Source of the DNA: Pseudolabrys sp.
GTDB taxonomy: Bacteria > Pseudomonadota > Alphaproteobacteria > Rhizobiales > Xanthobacteraceae
Assembly: GCA_026125925.1 (NCBI GenBank)
Contig: JAHCKF010000004.1
Coordinates: forward strand, 1-34,892
Direction of reading: 5' to 3'
Length of the DNA stretch: 34,892 nt
The position numbers were made by a program, and so were the translations under genes. Numbering within the stretch: the stretch's first letter is position 1; each line of letters begins with the position of its first letter. Positions 26,522-34,892 of the stretch are shown here, in pieces. The notes under the pieces were generated by a model. It saw only the letters and a list, made by a program, of their open reading frames with translations, did no database searches and had not been told where the DNA came from.

Positions 26522-27481
26522 ATGTGGCCCCAAGCGCTCCCGTTCTGGCGATCGGCCAGCTCGTCCTACGCGGGCGATGTCGACCTGCTGTTCGTCGGCC
26601 TGCTCACGGCGAGCTTGCTGGTTCTGGCGCTGTTGTTCGCGCTCATCCTCATCTTCGTCATTCGCTACCGTAAAGGCAGCACCGCCGAGCGCGGCGACCG
26701 CATCAAGAAAAGCTGGCACTGGGAAGTAAGCTGGACGACGGCGACTCTCGCCGCCTTTCTCGGCCTTTTCGTATGGGGCGCGGGGCTCTATTTGCGCGTC
26801 TTTGACGCGCCGGCCGACGGTCTGCCGATCTATGTCGTCGCCAAGCAGTGGATGTGGAAAGTGCAGCATCCCGGCGGCCAGCGCGAGATCAACGAACTGC
26901 ATATTCCTGCCGGTCGTACCGTTCGGCTCACCATGGCGTCGCAGGACGTGATCCACAGCTTCTTTGTGCCCGCCTTCCGCGTGAAGCACGATGTAGTACC
27001 CGGCCGCTACCAAAGCCTGTGGTTCAAAGCTGAAAAGCCCGGCGTATTCTCGCTGCTCTGCGCTGAATATTGCGGCACCGATCACTCGGCCATGACCGGC
27101 CGCGTCGTCGTCATGAAGCCGGCCGATTATAGCGCGTGGCTAGGGCGCCAGGACGTTGACGGCACCATGGCCGCGCAGGGCGCAGCGCTATTCCGCTCGC
27201 TCGGCTGCAGCGGCTGTCACGGCAACGGCGGCACGGTGCGTGCGCCGCCCCTTGAGGGCGTATACGGCAGGCCCGTGCCCCTTGCCGACGGCAGCATCGT
27301 CGTCGCCGACGAGCGTTACATCCGCGACTCCATCCTGCAACCACGCTCGCAGATCGTCGCCAGCTACGAACCGCTGATGCCGCCCTTCGCCGGCCGCATC
27401 AGCGAGGACGATCTCGTCAAGATGATCGCCTACATCAAGTCGCTCGGTCCACAGGACCCTTCCCTGAGCCAGCAGCAGTGA
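26522..27481 (+). CDS. coxB: caa3-type cytochrome c oxidase subunit II
   Basis: A 319-aa protein with two membrane helices (about 22-47 and 73-92), then a cupredoxin domain with the complete CuA site: H145 in [10 protein letters not shown] and C180, E182, C184, H188, M191 in [22 protein letters not shown] supplies the aromatic electron-entry patch. A cytochrome c domain is fused at the C-terminus ([13 protein letters not shown]229/C232/H233, with an MPPF-type axial Met). The fusion makes this a caa3 oxidase that can take electrons from ActE or ActA directly. It is followed by coxA after 10 bases. Confidence 0.95.
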   Translation: MWPQALPFWRSASSSYAGDVDLLFVGLLTASLLVLALLFALILIFVIRYRKGSTAERGDRIKKSWHWEVSWTTATLAAFLGLFVWGAGLYLRVFDAPADGLPIYVVAKQWMWKVQHPGGQREINELHIPAGRTVRLTMASQDVIHSFFVPAFRVKHDVVPGRYQSLWFKAEKPGVFSLLCAEYCGTDHSAMTGRVVVMKPADYSAWLGRQDVDGTMAAQGAALFRSLGCSGCHGNGGTVRAPPLEGVYGRPVPLADGSIVVADERYIRDSILQPRSQIVASYEPLMPPFAGRISEDDLVKMIAYIKSLGPQDPSLSQQQ

Positions 27482-27491
27482 GCCGACCCTC

Positions 27492-29099
27492 ATGAGCACG
27501 CAATCGGCAAACTACCTCACGGCGGACCACCATCTTCGCTCGTGGTTCTTCACGACCGATCACAAGCGCGTCGCCCTTCTGTTCTTTGCCACGATTACGC
27601 TCTTCTTCTTCCTCGGCGGCGCGGCGGCAACCATGATCCGACTCGAGCTGGTGACGCCACGCGGCGACCTCGTCACCTCCGACATGTACAACCGCCTCTT
27701 CACGATGCACGGCGTCATCATGGTGTGGTTCTTCCTGATCCCCTCGATCCCGACCACGCTCGGCAATTTCATGGTGCCGCTGATGATCGGCGCGCGCGAT
27801 CTCGCTTTTCCGCGCCTCAACCTGACGAGCTGGTACCTGTTCCTGATCGGCGGGGCCGTGACGCTTTACGCGCTGTTCATCGGCGGGGTCGATACCGGCT
27901 GGACGTTCTACACGCCGTTCTCATCGATGTTCTCGAACAGCCATGTCGTTTTGGCCGCCGTCGGGGTTTTCATCACCGGTTTCTCGTCGATCCTGACAGG
28001 GCTCAACTTCATCGTCACCATCCACCGCCTGCGTGCGCCGGGACTGACCTGGTACCGGCTGCCGATCTTTCTGTGGTCGCTCTACGCGACCTCGGTCATC
28101 CTCGTCCTGGCGACGCCGGTGCTCGCCATCACGTTGCTGCTGATCGCGCTGGAGCGACTATTCGGCGTTGGGATCTTCGATCCGAAGCTCGGTGGCGATC
28201 CCTTGTTATTCCAGCACCTGTTCTGGTTCTACTCGCACCCGGCCGTTTACATCATGATCCTGCCGGGCATGGGCGTCGTCACCGAGATCATCACCTGCTT
28301 CTCGCGCAAAGAGCTGTTCGGCTACAAGTTCGTCGCCTGGGCCAGCATGGCGATCGCCGCCTTCGGTTTCTTCGTCTGGGGGCACCACATGTTCGTCAGC
28401 GGCCAGTCCGTTTTCGCCGGGCTGGTGTTCTCGTTCATGAGCTTTGTTGTCGCGGTGCCGTCGGCGATCAAGGTGTTCAACTGGACGGCCACCCTGCACA
28501 AGGGCTGGATCACGTTCGAGGCGCCGATGCTCTATGCGCTCGGCTTCGTTGGCCTCTTCACCATCGGGGGTCTCACCGGCCTGTTCCTCGCGACGCTCGC
28601 CTTCGACGTTTACGTCACCGACACCTATTTCGTCGTCGCGCATTTCCATTACATCATGGTCGGCGGCATGGTGACCGCCTATTTCGGCGGCCTGCACTAC
28701 TGGTGGCCCAAGATCACCGGACGCCTCTATCCCGATTACTGGGCACGCGCCGCCGCAATCCTGATCTTCTTTGGCTTCAACATGACTTTTTTCCCGCAAT
28801 TCATCCTGGGTGTTCTCGGCATGCCGCGGCGCTACCACGCCTATGATCCAAGCCTGCAGGTGTGGAACGTGATGTCGTCCGTCGGCGCGTCGGTCCTCGC
28901 CGTCGCCTATGCGATGCCGCTGTTCTATCTCGGCTGGTCGCTGTTCTGGGGCCGAAAGGCGCCAGCCAACCCGTGGCAGGCGACCGGTCTCGAATGGCAG
29001 ACGGCATCGCCGCCGCCGAAGCACAATTTCGTCGAAACGCCGACCGTCAAGCGCGGGCCCTATGTCTACAAACCGGAAGCGGTGCCGCAGAATGCCTGA
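27492..29099 (+). CDS. coxA: Cytochrome c oxidase subunit I, A2-type heme-copper oxidase
   Basis: A 535-aa catalytic subunit with about twelve helices. Heme a ligands are H73 ([10 protein letters not shown]) and H386; the heme a3 ligand is H384 ([12 protein letters not shown]). CuB ligands are H249 and H298-H299 (WGHHMF), and the cross-linked tyrosine is Y253. The helix-VI motif is YSHPAVY (247-253), not xGHPEVY. The channel glutamate is absent and the Tyr-Ser pair is present, which marks the A2 subfamily. D-channel Asp103 (GARDLAFP) and K-channel Lys327 (PSAIKVFNW) are kept. It reduces O2 and pumps protons. Its 3' end overlaps coxC by eight bases. Confidence 0.96.
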   Translation: MSTQSANYLTADHHLRSWFFTTDHKRVALLFFATITLFFFLGGAAATMIRLELVTPRGDLVTSDMYNRLFTMHGVIMVWFFLIPSIPTTLGNFMVPLMIGARDLAFPRLNLTSWYLFLIGGAVTLYALFIGGVDTGWTFYTPFSSMFSNSHVVLAAVGVFITGFSSILTGLNFIVTIHRLRAPGLTWYRLPIFLWSLYATSVILVLATPVLAITLLLIALERLFGVGIFDPKLGGDPLLFQHLFWFYSHPAVYIMILPGMGVVTEIITCFSRKELFGYKFVAWASMAIAAFGFFVWGHHMFVSGQSVFAGLVFSFMSFVVAVPSAIKVFNWTATLHKGWITFEAPMLYALGFVGLFTIGGLTGLFLATLAFDVYVTDTYFVVAHFHYIMVGGMVTAYFGGLHYWWPKITGRLYPDYWARAAAILIFFGFNMTFFPQFILGVLGMPRRYHAYDPSLQVWNVMSSVGASVLAVAYAMPLFYLGWSLFWGRKAPANPWQATGLEWQTASPPPKHNFVETPTVKRGPYVYKPEAVPQNA

Positions 29100-29733
29100 G
29101 CCGCGCCCCACCTTTCAGTATGCTACCCTGCCGCAACAGCACGAAGCGGCCGAGCTCGGCATGTGGGTGTTTCTCGCGACCGAGGTGCTGTTCTTCGGCG
29201 GACTGATCCTCGCCTATCTGGTCTATCATCACGGCTACGCCGCCGACTTCAACGCCGCCGGACGTGAGACCAAGATCGCCATCGGCACCGCGAATACCGC
29301 CATTCTCCTGACCAGTAGTTTTCTCGTTGCCTGGGCCGTGGCTGCGGCCAAAGGTGGCGCCAGCCGCGTCGCCGCGTGGCTGCTGTGGGTCGCGGCGATC
29401 CTCGGCGTCGTCTTCCTGGCGCTCAAGGGCGTCGAGTACACAAAGGAGTTCCATGAAGGGCTCTTCCCCGGCCGGAACTTCCAGTTCGATTCCGTGCATG
29501 AACGTGGCGCGCGGCTGTTCTTTCTCATCTACTTCATTGCCACGGCGCTACATGCGCTTCATGTCTCGGTCGGCATCATCGTGCTCGCGGTCATCGGAAC
29601 CCGCGCGCGGCAAGGCCACTACAACTCCGCCTACCATTCGCCGATCACGGTTTCGGGCCTCTATTGGCACTTCGTCGATGCCGTGTGGATCGTGCTGTTC
29701 GCCCTGATCTATCTGCCGGGTCGGAGCGGCTGA
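29092..29733 (+). CDS. coxC: Cytochrome c oxidase subunit III
   Basis: A 213-aa membrane protein with about five helices. Subunit III hallmarks seen: [54 protein letters not shown] and [20 protein letters not shown]. The five-helix, shorter form is usual for bacterial caa3 operons. The start at 29092 ([14 protein letters not shown]) overlaps the coxA end by eight bases, indicating coupling; longer frames upstream lie within coxA and are not protein-like. Confidence 0.93.
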   Translation: MPEPRPTFQYATLPQQHEAAELGMWVFLATEVLFFGGLILAYLVYHHGYAADFNAAGRETKIAIGTANTAILLTSSFLVAWAVAAAKGGASRVAAWLLWVAAILGVVFLALKGVEYTKEFHEGLFPGRNFQFDSVHERGARLFFLIYFIATALHALHVSVGIIVLAVIGTRARQGHYNSAYHSPITVSGLYWHFVDAVWIVLFALIYLPGRSG

Positions 29734-30026
29734 TGCGACACGCCCCACCCCTCGCCCTCGTCCTGTCGTGGCTGGCCCTGCTGGGCCTGCTCGGCCTCAC
29801 CGTGCTCATGGCCTACCAGCCGCTCGGCGGTTTCAATTTTCCGGTCGCCCTCACCATCGCCGCCGCCAAGGCGCTGATCGTCGCCGCCGTGTTCATGGAG
29901 TTGCGCGACCGGTGCGGCCTCACCATCGCCTTTGCCGCGGCCGGCGTGTTCTGGCTGTCGATCCTGCTCTGGCTCGCCGGTACCGATTATTTCACCCGCC
30001 CCGAATTCCCGCCGCCGCTGCATTAG
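29733..30026 (+). CDS. coxD: Cytochrome c oxidase subunit IV (bacterial type)
   Basis: A 97-aa membrane protein with three helices, matching the prokaryotic COX4 family: VALTIAAAKALIVAAVFMEL in the middle helix, then LTIAFAAAGVFWLSILLWLA and the end GTDYFTRPEFPPPLH. Its ATG overlaps the coxC stop (TGATG at 29731-29735). It is the last gene of the cox operon; 92 bases separate it from the FdhF/YdeP gene. It is a structural subunit without cofactors. Confidence 0.88.
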   Translation: MRHAPPLALVLSWLALLGLLGLTVLMAYQPLGGFNFPVALTIAAAKALIVAAVFMELRDRCGLTIAFAAAGVFWLSILLWLAGTDYFTRPEFPPPLH

Positions 30027-30118
30027 TTGGGCACAGGGCACGCTTCATATTTTACGGAACGGCGTCCCGCCTGCGACGTTGGGCCACGGGCGACGCGATC
30101 AATTGACGGATTCTGATC

Positions 30119-32419
30119 ATGGCTTCTCCGCGCCCGCAGCATTCTCCGCACAAGGAAAGCAAACCATCGGCCGCTGGTGGATGGGGTTCGGTCAAAACGC
30201 TGACTAGCATCCTGAGCCAGGAGCAGGTTCCGGCTCTCGGCAGCGAAATTTTGATGAAGCAGAACAAGCCGGATGGCTTCATGTGCGTGAGCTGCTCATG
30301 GGCAAAGCCTGCCGAGCCGCACACCTTCGAATTCTGCGAGAACGGCGCCAAGGCGACCGTCTGGGAGATCACCGACAAGCGGACCACGCCCGAGTTCTTC
30401 GCCGCGCATACGGTGAGCGAACTGCGCACGTGGTCCGACCACTCCCTGGAGGAGCACGGTCGCCTGACGCATCCAATGCGCTACGACGCCGTGAGCGACA
30501 AGTACCAGCCGGTGACCTGGGAACAAGCCTTGGCTGAGATCGGCCGCGAACTTCGCGCGCTCGATCCGAAATCCGTTGTCATGTACACCTCCGGGCGCGC
30601 CTCGCTGGAGGCGAGCTACATGTATCAGCTGTTCGGCCGCATGTACGGCACTAACAACTTCCCCGATTCGTCGAACATGTGCCACGAGTCGACGTCGGTC
30701 GGGTTGCCGCCCGTGATCGGCGTACCGGTCGGCACCGTGCTATTGCCAGATTTCGACAAGACCGAATGCATTTTTTTCTTCGGACATAACACCACGACCA
30801 ACGCGCCGCGCATGCTGCATCCGCTGCAGCGCGCAGTAAAACGTGGGGTTCCGATCGTCACCTTCAATCCGCTACGCGAGCGCGGCCTTGAACGTTTCAC
30901 CAACCCGCAGAGCCCAACGCAGATGCTCGCCGGAGGCACGCGCATTTCCTCGCAATATTGTCAGGTTTGCACCGGCGGCGATATTGCCGCGATCGCTGGC
31001 ATCTGCAAGGCGGTGATCGAGGCCGACGACGAGGCGCAGCGCGCCGGTGGCGAGCGCAGGGTCGATGTCGCCTTCATAGCGGAGCACACGGCCGGGTTCG
31101 ACGACTTCGTCGCCTTCTGCCGCAAGCAGGACTGGCGTAGACTCGAGGCCATCTCCGGCATCGCCGAAGCGGAAATGCGCAAAGCCGCCGATACCTACAT
31201 GGCGTCCAACGCCACCATCTTCAATTACGGCATGGGCGTCACTCAGCACGAATACGGTGTCGAGACCGTGAAGATGATCGTCAACCTGATGCTCCTGCGT
31301 GGCAATATCGGCAAGCCGGGCGCCGGCATCTCGCCGGTGCGCGGCCACTCCAATGTACAAGGCCAGCGCACCGTCGGCATCTCGGAAAAAACCAAACTGG
31401 TACCGCTAGATAAACTGAAAGAGTTGTACGGGTTCGAACCGCCGCGCGAGGACGGCCTGACCACGGTAGATGCCTGCGAGGGCATCCTTAAGGGCACCGT
31501 GCGCGGCTTCGTCTCGCTTGGCGGCAACTTTGCCCGCGCCATTCCCGACCGCTCGCAGATGGAGCCGGCTTGGATTAAAATGCGGCTGTCCGTTCAGGTC
31601 GCGACCAAGCTCAACCGCACCCACCTCCTGCCTGGCGAGGTGACCTACCTCCTGCCCTGCCTCGGTCGCATCGAAATCGACCAGCAGGCGACCGGCCCGC
31701 AGGCGGTTTCGATGGAGGACTCCACCGCCTGCATCCACGGTTCGCGCGGCCAGCGCGGACCGATCAGCGAGGATACCCGATCCGAACCTTTCATCATCGC
31801 CGGTATTGCAAAGGCGACGTTGCCACCCAATCCGAAAGTCGATTGGGACAAGTGGGTCGGCGACTATGCGCTCGTCCGCGACGCCATTGAGGCAACCTAC
31901 CCACACCGCTTCAAAGACTTCAACAAGCGGCTATTCACGCCGGGCGGCTTTCCGCGGCCGCTGGCGGCGCGCGAGCGCAAGTGGAAAACGCCGAACGGCA
32001 AGGCCAATTTCACCGTGCCGAAGAGCCTCGATAACCGGCGCGAGGAAGGCCCCGACATCTACCAGCTCATGACTTTGCGCGCGGACGGCCAGTTCAACAC
32101 CACCGTCTACACCGAGGATGATCGCTTCCGCGGGGTTACCGGAGGGCGAAATGTGGTGCTGATGAACGCGCGCGATATCGACCGGCTCGGGCTGAAGAAG
32201 GGTGATCGCGTCATTCTCGCAACCGCCGTGGATGACGGCATGACGCGCGAGCTCGGCGATCTGGTGGCGATGCCCTACGACATTCCAGAGAAATGCATCG
32301 CTGCCTATTACCCGGAAGCGAACGTACTCATTCCGGTCTGGCACTACGCCAAGGAAAGCAAGGTCCCTGCGGCGAAGTCGGTGCCGGTGCGGATTGCGCT
32401 TCAGCACTCGGCACCCTGA
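30119..32419 (+). CDS. FdhF/YdeP-family molybdopterin oxidoreductase
   Basis: A 766-aa cytosolic protein. The N-terminal cysteine segment GFMCVSCSWAKP (C56, C59) and FEFCENGAK (C73) could hold an iron-sulfur cluster. The molybdopterin domain shows YTSGRASLEASYMYQLFGRM, GTNNFPDSSNMCHESTSVGL, GHNTTTNAPRMLHPL, the cofactor-binding GISPVRGHSNVQGQRT, and a C-terminal MopB-binding barrel (VVLMNARDIDRLGLKKGDRV). This matches the FdhF/YdeP family, related to formate dehydrogenase-H; its substrate is not settled (YdeP is linked to acid resistance in E. coli). No partner electron-transfer subunit is adjacent. It is on the same strand as the cox operon but separated from it. Confidence 0.88.
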   Translation: MASPRPQHSPHKESKPSAAGGWGSVKTLTSILSQEQVPALGSEILMKQNKPDGFMCVSCSWAKPAEPHTFEFCENGAKATVWEITDKRTTPEFFAAHTVSELRTWSDHSLEEHGRLTHPMRYDAVSDKYQPVTWEQALAEIGRELRALDPKSVVMYTSGRASLEASYMYQLFGRMYGTNNFPDSSNMCHESTSVGLPPVIGVPVGTVLLPDFDKTECIFFFGHNTTTNAPRMLHPLQRAVKRGVPIVTFNPLRERGLERFTNPQSPTQMLAGGTRISSQYCQVCTGGDIAAIAGICKAVIEADDEAQRAGGERRVDVAFIAEHTAGFDDFVAFCRKQDWRRLEAISGIAEAEMRKAADTYMASNATIFNYGMGVTQHEYGVETVKMIVNLMLLRGNIGKPGAGISPVRGHSNVQGQRTVGISEKTKLVPLDKLKELYGFEPPREDGLTTVDACEGILKGTVRGFVSLGGNFARAIPDRSQMEPAWIKMRLSVQVATKLNRTHLLPGEVTYLLPCLGRIEIDQQATGPQAVSMEDSTACIHGSRGQRGPISEDTRSEPFIIAGIAKATLPPNPKVDWDKWVGDYALVRDAIEATYPHRFKDFNKRLFTPGGFPRPLAARERKWKTPNGKANFTVPKSLDNRREEGPDIYQLMTLRADGQFNTTVYTEDDRFRGVTGGRNVVLMNARDIDRLGLKKGDRVILATAVDDGMTRELGDLVAMPYDIPEKCIAAYYPEANVLIPVWHYAKESKVPAAKSVPVRIALQHSAP

Positions 32420-32433
32420 CTCCTCGTCTCCCA

Positions 32434-32449
32434 AGCCGCTGCCGCGGCT
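32434..32449. terminator. GC-rich hairpin between convergent genes
   Basis: AGCCGC (32434-32439), loop TGCC, then GCGGCT (32444-32449). It is followed by a second GC-palindromic run, GGCCGCCGGCGGC. It lies in the 60-bp gap between two convergent stop codons, which favours a bidirectional terminator role. It lacks a T-tract, so termination strength is uncertain. Confidence 0.35.
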
Positions 32450-32479
32450 CGGCCGCCGGCGGCGGCTTCGCGACTGCAT

Positions 32480-34270
32480 CTATGAGTTGCCGCCGGGCCG
32501 GATGGCTGCAAATATCTGCTTCGCAGCGCCGGCGATGATGCTGCTCTCGTCTGGATCGACCTTCAGCAGGGCCGATGCAAAGTGCTTGGCCTGCTCCAGC
32601 GTGATATGCGGCGGCAACGGAGGAACATTAGGATCCGTCTTGAATTCCAGGACGACGGGCCGATCCGATCTCAACGCCTCTTCCCAGGCCCGAGCGACGC
32701 CGTGCGGCTCATCGATATACAGCCCTTTGAGGCCGATCAGTTCGGCGAACTTATGATATGGCACGTTCGGGATGTTCTGCGAGGCGTTGAACTTCGGATC
32801 GCCCTCCATGACGCGCTGTTCCCAGGTGACCTGATTGAGGTCTTCGTTGTTCCAGACCGCGCAGATCCAGACGGGATTCGGCCACTCTCTCCAGTATTTG
32901 GCGACCGTAATGAGTTCGGCCATGTTATTCATCTGCATGGCGCCGTCGCCAACCAGGGCGATCACGGGCCGGTCGGGATAAGCCAGTTTGGCCGAGATGG
33001 CATAAGGGACCGCGGCGCCCATCGACGCCAGCCCGCCTGAAAGCGAGCATTTCATGCCGCGCCGTACCTTGATGTCGCGCGCGTACCAGTTGGCGCATGA
33101 CCCGGAATCGCTGGTGACAATTGCATCGCCGGGAAGCCGCGGCGACAGCTCCCATGTCACCCGCTGCGGATTAATCGGAGACGCCTCGGCGAGCGCCCGC
33201 GCCTCCAAAGTTTCCCACCATTTCCCGGTCCATCCCGTCACGGTGTTCCGCCAGCCGTTATCGGTCTTCTGTTCCAGCATCGGAAGCAGCGCCCGCAACG
33301 TCTCTGTGCTATCGCCGACGAGGTTGACCTCCATCGGATAGCGCAAGCTTAGCATGTCAGCTTTGAGGTCGATCTGCACGCCCCGTGCCTGGCCCTCCTT
33401 TGGTAGGAATTCCGCATAAGGAAAGCCGGAGCCGACCATCAACAGCGTGTCGCACTCGGTCATCAGATCGTAGCTCGGCTTGGTGCCGAGCAAACCGATC
33501 GAACCGGTTACCCAGGGCAAATCGTCCGGCAGTGCGGCTTTGCCGAGCAGTGCCTTGGCGCAGCCCGCGCCGAGCCGCTCGGCGACGGCGATCAGTTCGT
33601 CCGTTGCGTGAAGCGCGCCGGCGCCGACCAGCATCGCCACCTTCTTGCCAGCGTTGAGAACATCGGCGGCCCTCCTAAGGTCCGCGTCGAAAGGCACAAT
33701 CCTGGGCGCGCTATAGCCAGTACCCGAATGCAATGTGCCGTGCGTCCGGGGCGGTTCCTCGTAAGGCATCTCCTGAAGATCGTTCGGCAACACGATCGCC
33801 GTCACGCGACGTTCGCCGACAGCGGTGCGAACCGCCCGGTCCACAAGATGGCGCACTTGCGCCGGCGCCGCGGCCTGTTGCACGAAAGCGCCGGCGACAT
33901 CGCGCAGCAAAGTCGGCAGGTCGACTTCCTGCTGATAATGCCCGCCGATCGCGGTGCGGGCCTGCTGTCCACAGATCGCTAGCACCGGCATGTGGTCCAG
34001 ACGCGCATCATAGAGGCCCGTTACGAGATGCGTCGCGCCCGGTCCGGATGTCGCGATGCAGACGCCAAGTTGGCCGGTGAATTTGGCATGAGCCGACGCC
34101 ATGAAGGCGGCCATTTCCTCGTTCCGCGCCTGGATGAACTCGATCTTACCCTTGGCGCGCTGCAGCGCGCCGAACACCCCGTTGATGCCGTCACCAGGAT
34201 AACCAAAGATCCGGCGGACTCCCCATTCGGTGAGCCGATGCACGATGAAGTCGCCGACGGTTTGCGACAT
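32480..34270 (-). CDS. ThDP-dependent enzyme, pyruvate oxidase/acetolactate synthase-like
   Basis: A 596-aa protein with the three-domain ThDP fold. The N-terminal PYR domain shows RIFGYPGDGINGVFGAL, the catalytic glutamate in QARNEEMAAFMASAHAKFTG, and SGPGATHLVTGLYDA. The central domain carries KVAMLVGAGAL. The C-terminal PP domain has the Mg-ThDP motif from ALVGDGAMQMNNMAEL to WNNEDLN. This group includes pyruvate:quinone oxidase (PoxB) and acetolactate synthase; GSGFPYAEFLPKEGQ is typical of the PoxB-like branch, but the membrane-binding C-terminus of PoxB is not evident. The start at 34270 has GAGGTG six bases upstream. It is convergent with the FdhF/YdeP gene, the last intact gene of the island. 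Confidence 0.87.
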   Translation of the reverse strand: MSQTVGDFIVHRLTEWGVRRIFGYPGDGINGVFGALQRAKGKIEFIQARNEEMAAFMASAHAKFTGQLGVCIATSGPGATHLVTGLYDARLDHMPVLAICGQQARTAIGGHYQQEVDLPTLLRDVAGAFVQQAAAPAQVRHLVDRAVRTAVGERRVTAIVLPNDLQEMPYEEPPRTHGTLHSGTGYSAPRIVPFDADLRRAADVLNAGKKVAMLVGAGALHATDELIAVAERLGAGCAKALLGKAALPDDLPWVTGSIGLLGTKPSYDLMTECDTLLMVGSGFPYAEFLPKEGQARGVQIDLKADMLSLRYPMEVNLVGDSTETLRALLPMLEQKTDNGWRNTVTGWTGKWWETLEARALAEASPINPQRVTWELSPRLPGDAIVTSDSGSCANWYARDIKVRRGMKCSLSGGLASMGAAVPYAISAKLAYPDRPVIALVGDGAMQMNNMAELITVAKYWREWPNPVWICAVWNNEDLNQVTWEQRVMEGDPKFNASQNIPNVPYHKFAELIGLKGLYIDEPHGVARAWEEALRSDRPVVLEFKTDPNVPPLPPHITLEQAKHFASALLKVDPDESSIIAGAAKQIFAAIRPGGNS

Positions 34271-34637
34271 GGAACACCTCGGAAAACGTTTGCACGAAGG
34301 TAAACCGCCGACTTTTCACGCCGTTCCGCGCCGTGCCTGAAATGCGCGGTAGTGGAACATGCGTCTCGCCTCGGTCGAGCTGGGCCAGGTCAGACGTGAT
34401 AAAGGTGCACGTGTTCCACGGTGTTTACTCTACGGAGACCGGATGTGGACTTTGACGACGTCTATGGGCCCACCATAGAGCGCCGACACGCCGTGACATT
34501 GGGCAGTCAATAGCCCGCTTGCTTGCACGAACCACACGTGACGCGAAGCTGGAGCGCCTCTCTGAACGGTAATCCGCTAAAGCGGTACGGCACGAACTCC
34601 TTATGCTCGAAATAACCAACTGAAAATGCTAAGGAAA
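34271..34637. other. Gene-free right end of the island
   Basis: A stretch of 367 bases. I see no convincing coding frame, integrase fragment or terminal repeat array. It must hold the promoter of the ThDP enzyme at its left edge and becomes more AT-rich towards the attachment repeat (34600-34650). Confidence 0.5.
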
Positions 34638-34691
34638 TTAGCTGCCATGAATTCCATCCATCATGGGAGCGATTGAAAAACGGCGATCCAT
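34638..34691 (-). pseudogene. dusA: Orphaned 5' end of the original dusA
   Basis: From ATG at 34689-34691 the minus strand reads MDRRFSIAPMMDGIHGS and then TAA (34638-34640). The first twelve residues equal the DusA start (MNRRFSIAPMMD, one difference), after which island sequence takes over and stops the frame. This is the dusA start that was cut from its body by the integration; the native leader lies to its right. Confidence 0.85.
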
Positions 34692-34739
34692 CTATTTTGC
34701 TGCTTTTCTGTTATTTCTCATCATCTTAAGGCACATTTC
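34657..34739. repeat. attR-like direct repeat copy (distal side)
   Basis: Exact 29-bp match (34657-34685) to 7853-7881, extended by near-identical leader sequence to 34739 with four mismatches. It marks the junction between the island and the chromosomal DNA formerly upstream of dusA. Confidence 0.85.
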
Positions 34740-34892
34740 ACGGCTTTGGCCAAGCTGCCGATTTCCGCTCATTTCCGGCCGTTTCCACTCATTTCTTGCC
34801 CCCATATCAGCACGAGGAACGGGCTCCGAGGTCCGCCGATATCCTATAGACCGACTAGGATAATCGAGGTTTGAGTCAGCGCTTCGAAACCA
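34692..34892 (-). promoter_or_regulatory. Original chromosomal dusA upstream region
   Basis: This is the sequence that preceded dusA before insertion. Its first roughly 50 bases match the element-side leader (7888-7935) almost exactly; similarity is patchy to about 34800 and then ends. It presumably holds the native dusA promoter, now driving only the 17-codon remnant. No other gene is recognisable before the window ends. Confidence 0.5.

Larger units (their letters stand above)
7853..34685. mobile_element. Genomic island integrated in the 5' end of dusA (about 26.8 kb)
   Basis: It is bounded by exact 29-bp direct repeats (7853-7881 and 34657-34685) lying within the dusA start. Only the left copy continues into the dusA body; the right copy is followed inward by a stop codon after 17 codons. 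This is the signature of site-specific insertion with duplication of the target core. Inside are mobile-element remnants on the left (ThiF-like fragment, PrtN, HTH remnant, DUF6634-like, ISL3-like transposase) and respiratory cargo. I found no intact integrase or conjugation gene, so the element is probably immobile now. Boundaries are certain to within the repeat. Confidence 0.85.

Noticed and set aside
30090..30118. FNR/FixK-like box TTGAC...GATCA before the FdhF/YdeP gene
   Set aside because: The half-sites are 7 bases apart instead of 4, so it does not fit the known box.

Overview
The window looks like chromosomal DNA of a GC-rich alphaproteobacterium, most likely Hyphomicrobiales (Rhizobiales; Bradyrhizobium/Pseudolabrys-like). 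The evidence is the strong G/C third-position bias, the mix of families (DUF1289, TIGR02281-type aspartic protease, DUF1236, DUF6634-like) and palindromic intergenic repeats of the kind common in that order. No rRNA or tRNA gene was seen.

Left part (1-7887), host-like backbone: a frameshifted 3-hydroxyisobutyrate-dehydrogenase-type gene, a small membrane protein, an MBL-fold hydrolase, a glutathione S-transferase, a membrane histidine kinase, a DUF1289 protein overlapping a retropepsin-like protease, a TauE/SafE permease and dusA.

Main discovery: the first codons of dusA (7853-7881) recur exactly at 34657-34685, beside a dead 17-codon dusA start, and the similarity continues about 50 bp further into the dusA leader. 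The two copies are direct repeats 26,804 bp apart. They bound a genomic island inserted in the 5' end of dusA, a known integration hotspot. The element side supplies a new dusA start and leader. No intact integrase is visible, so the island looks fixed.

Island left arm (about 7.9-12.5 kb) is decayed mobile DNA: a frameshifted ThiF/E1-like remnant, an iteron-like array with 21-22 bp periodicity, a 50-bp palindrome, a PrtN-family gene, a broken HTH/excisionase-like gene, a DUF6634-like gene, and an ISL3-like transposase with an in-frame stop.

Island cargo (12.5-34.3 kb) is respiratory. A minus-strand group holds a Na+/H+ antiporter, a DUF1236 protein, a DUF4396 membrane protein and a PQQ membrane glucose dehydrogenase. 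Next come a SCO1 copper chaperone and a complete Alternative Complex III operon (actABCDEF, minus strand). It is divergent from a caa3 oxidase operon (hypothetical membrane protein, coxB-coxA-coxC-coxD). The right end holds an FdhF/YdeP-type molybdopterin oxidoreductase and, convergent with it, a pyruvate-oxidase-like ThDP enzyme. Together these could feed electrons from periplasmic sugar oxidation to quinol (glucose dehydrogenase), from quinol to cytochrome c (ACIII), and on to O2 (caa3). This amounts to a transferable respiratory-chain segment independent of bc1.
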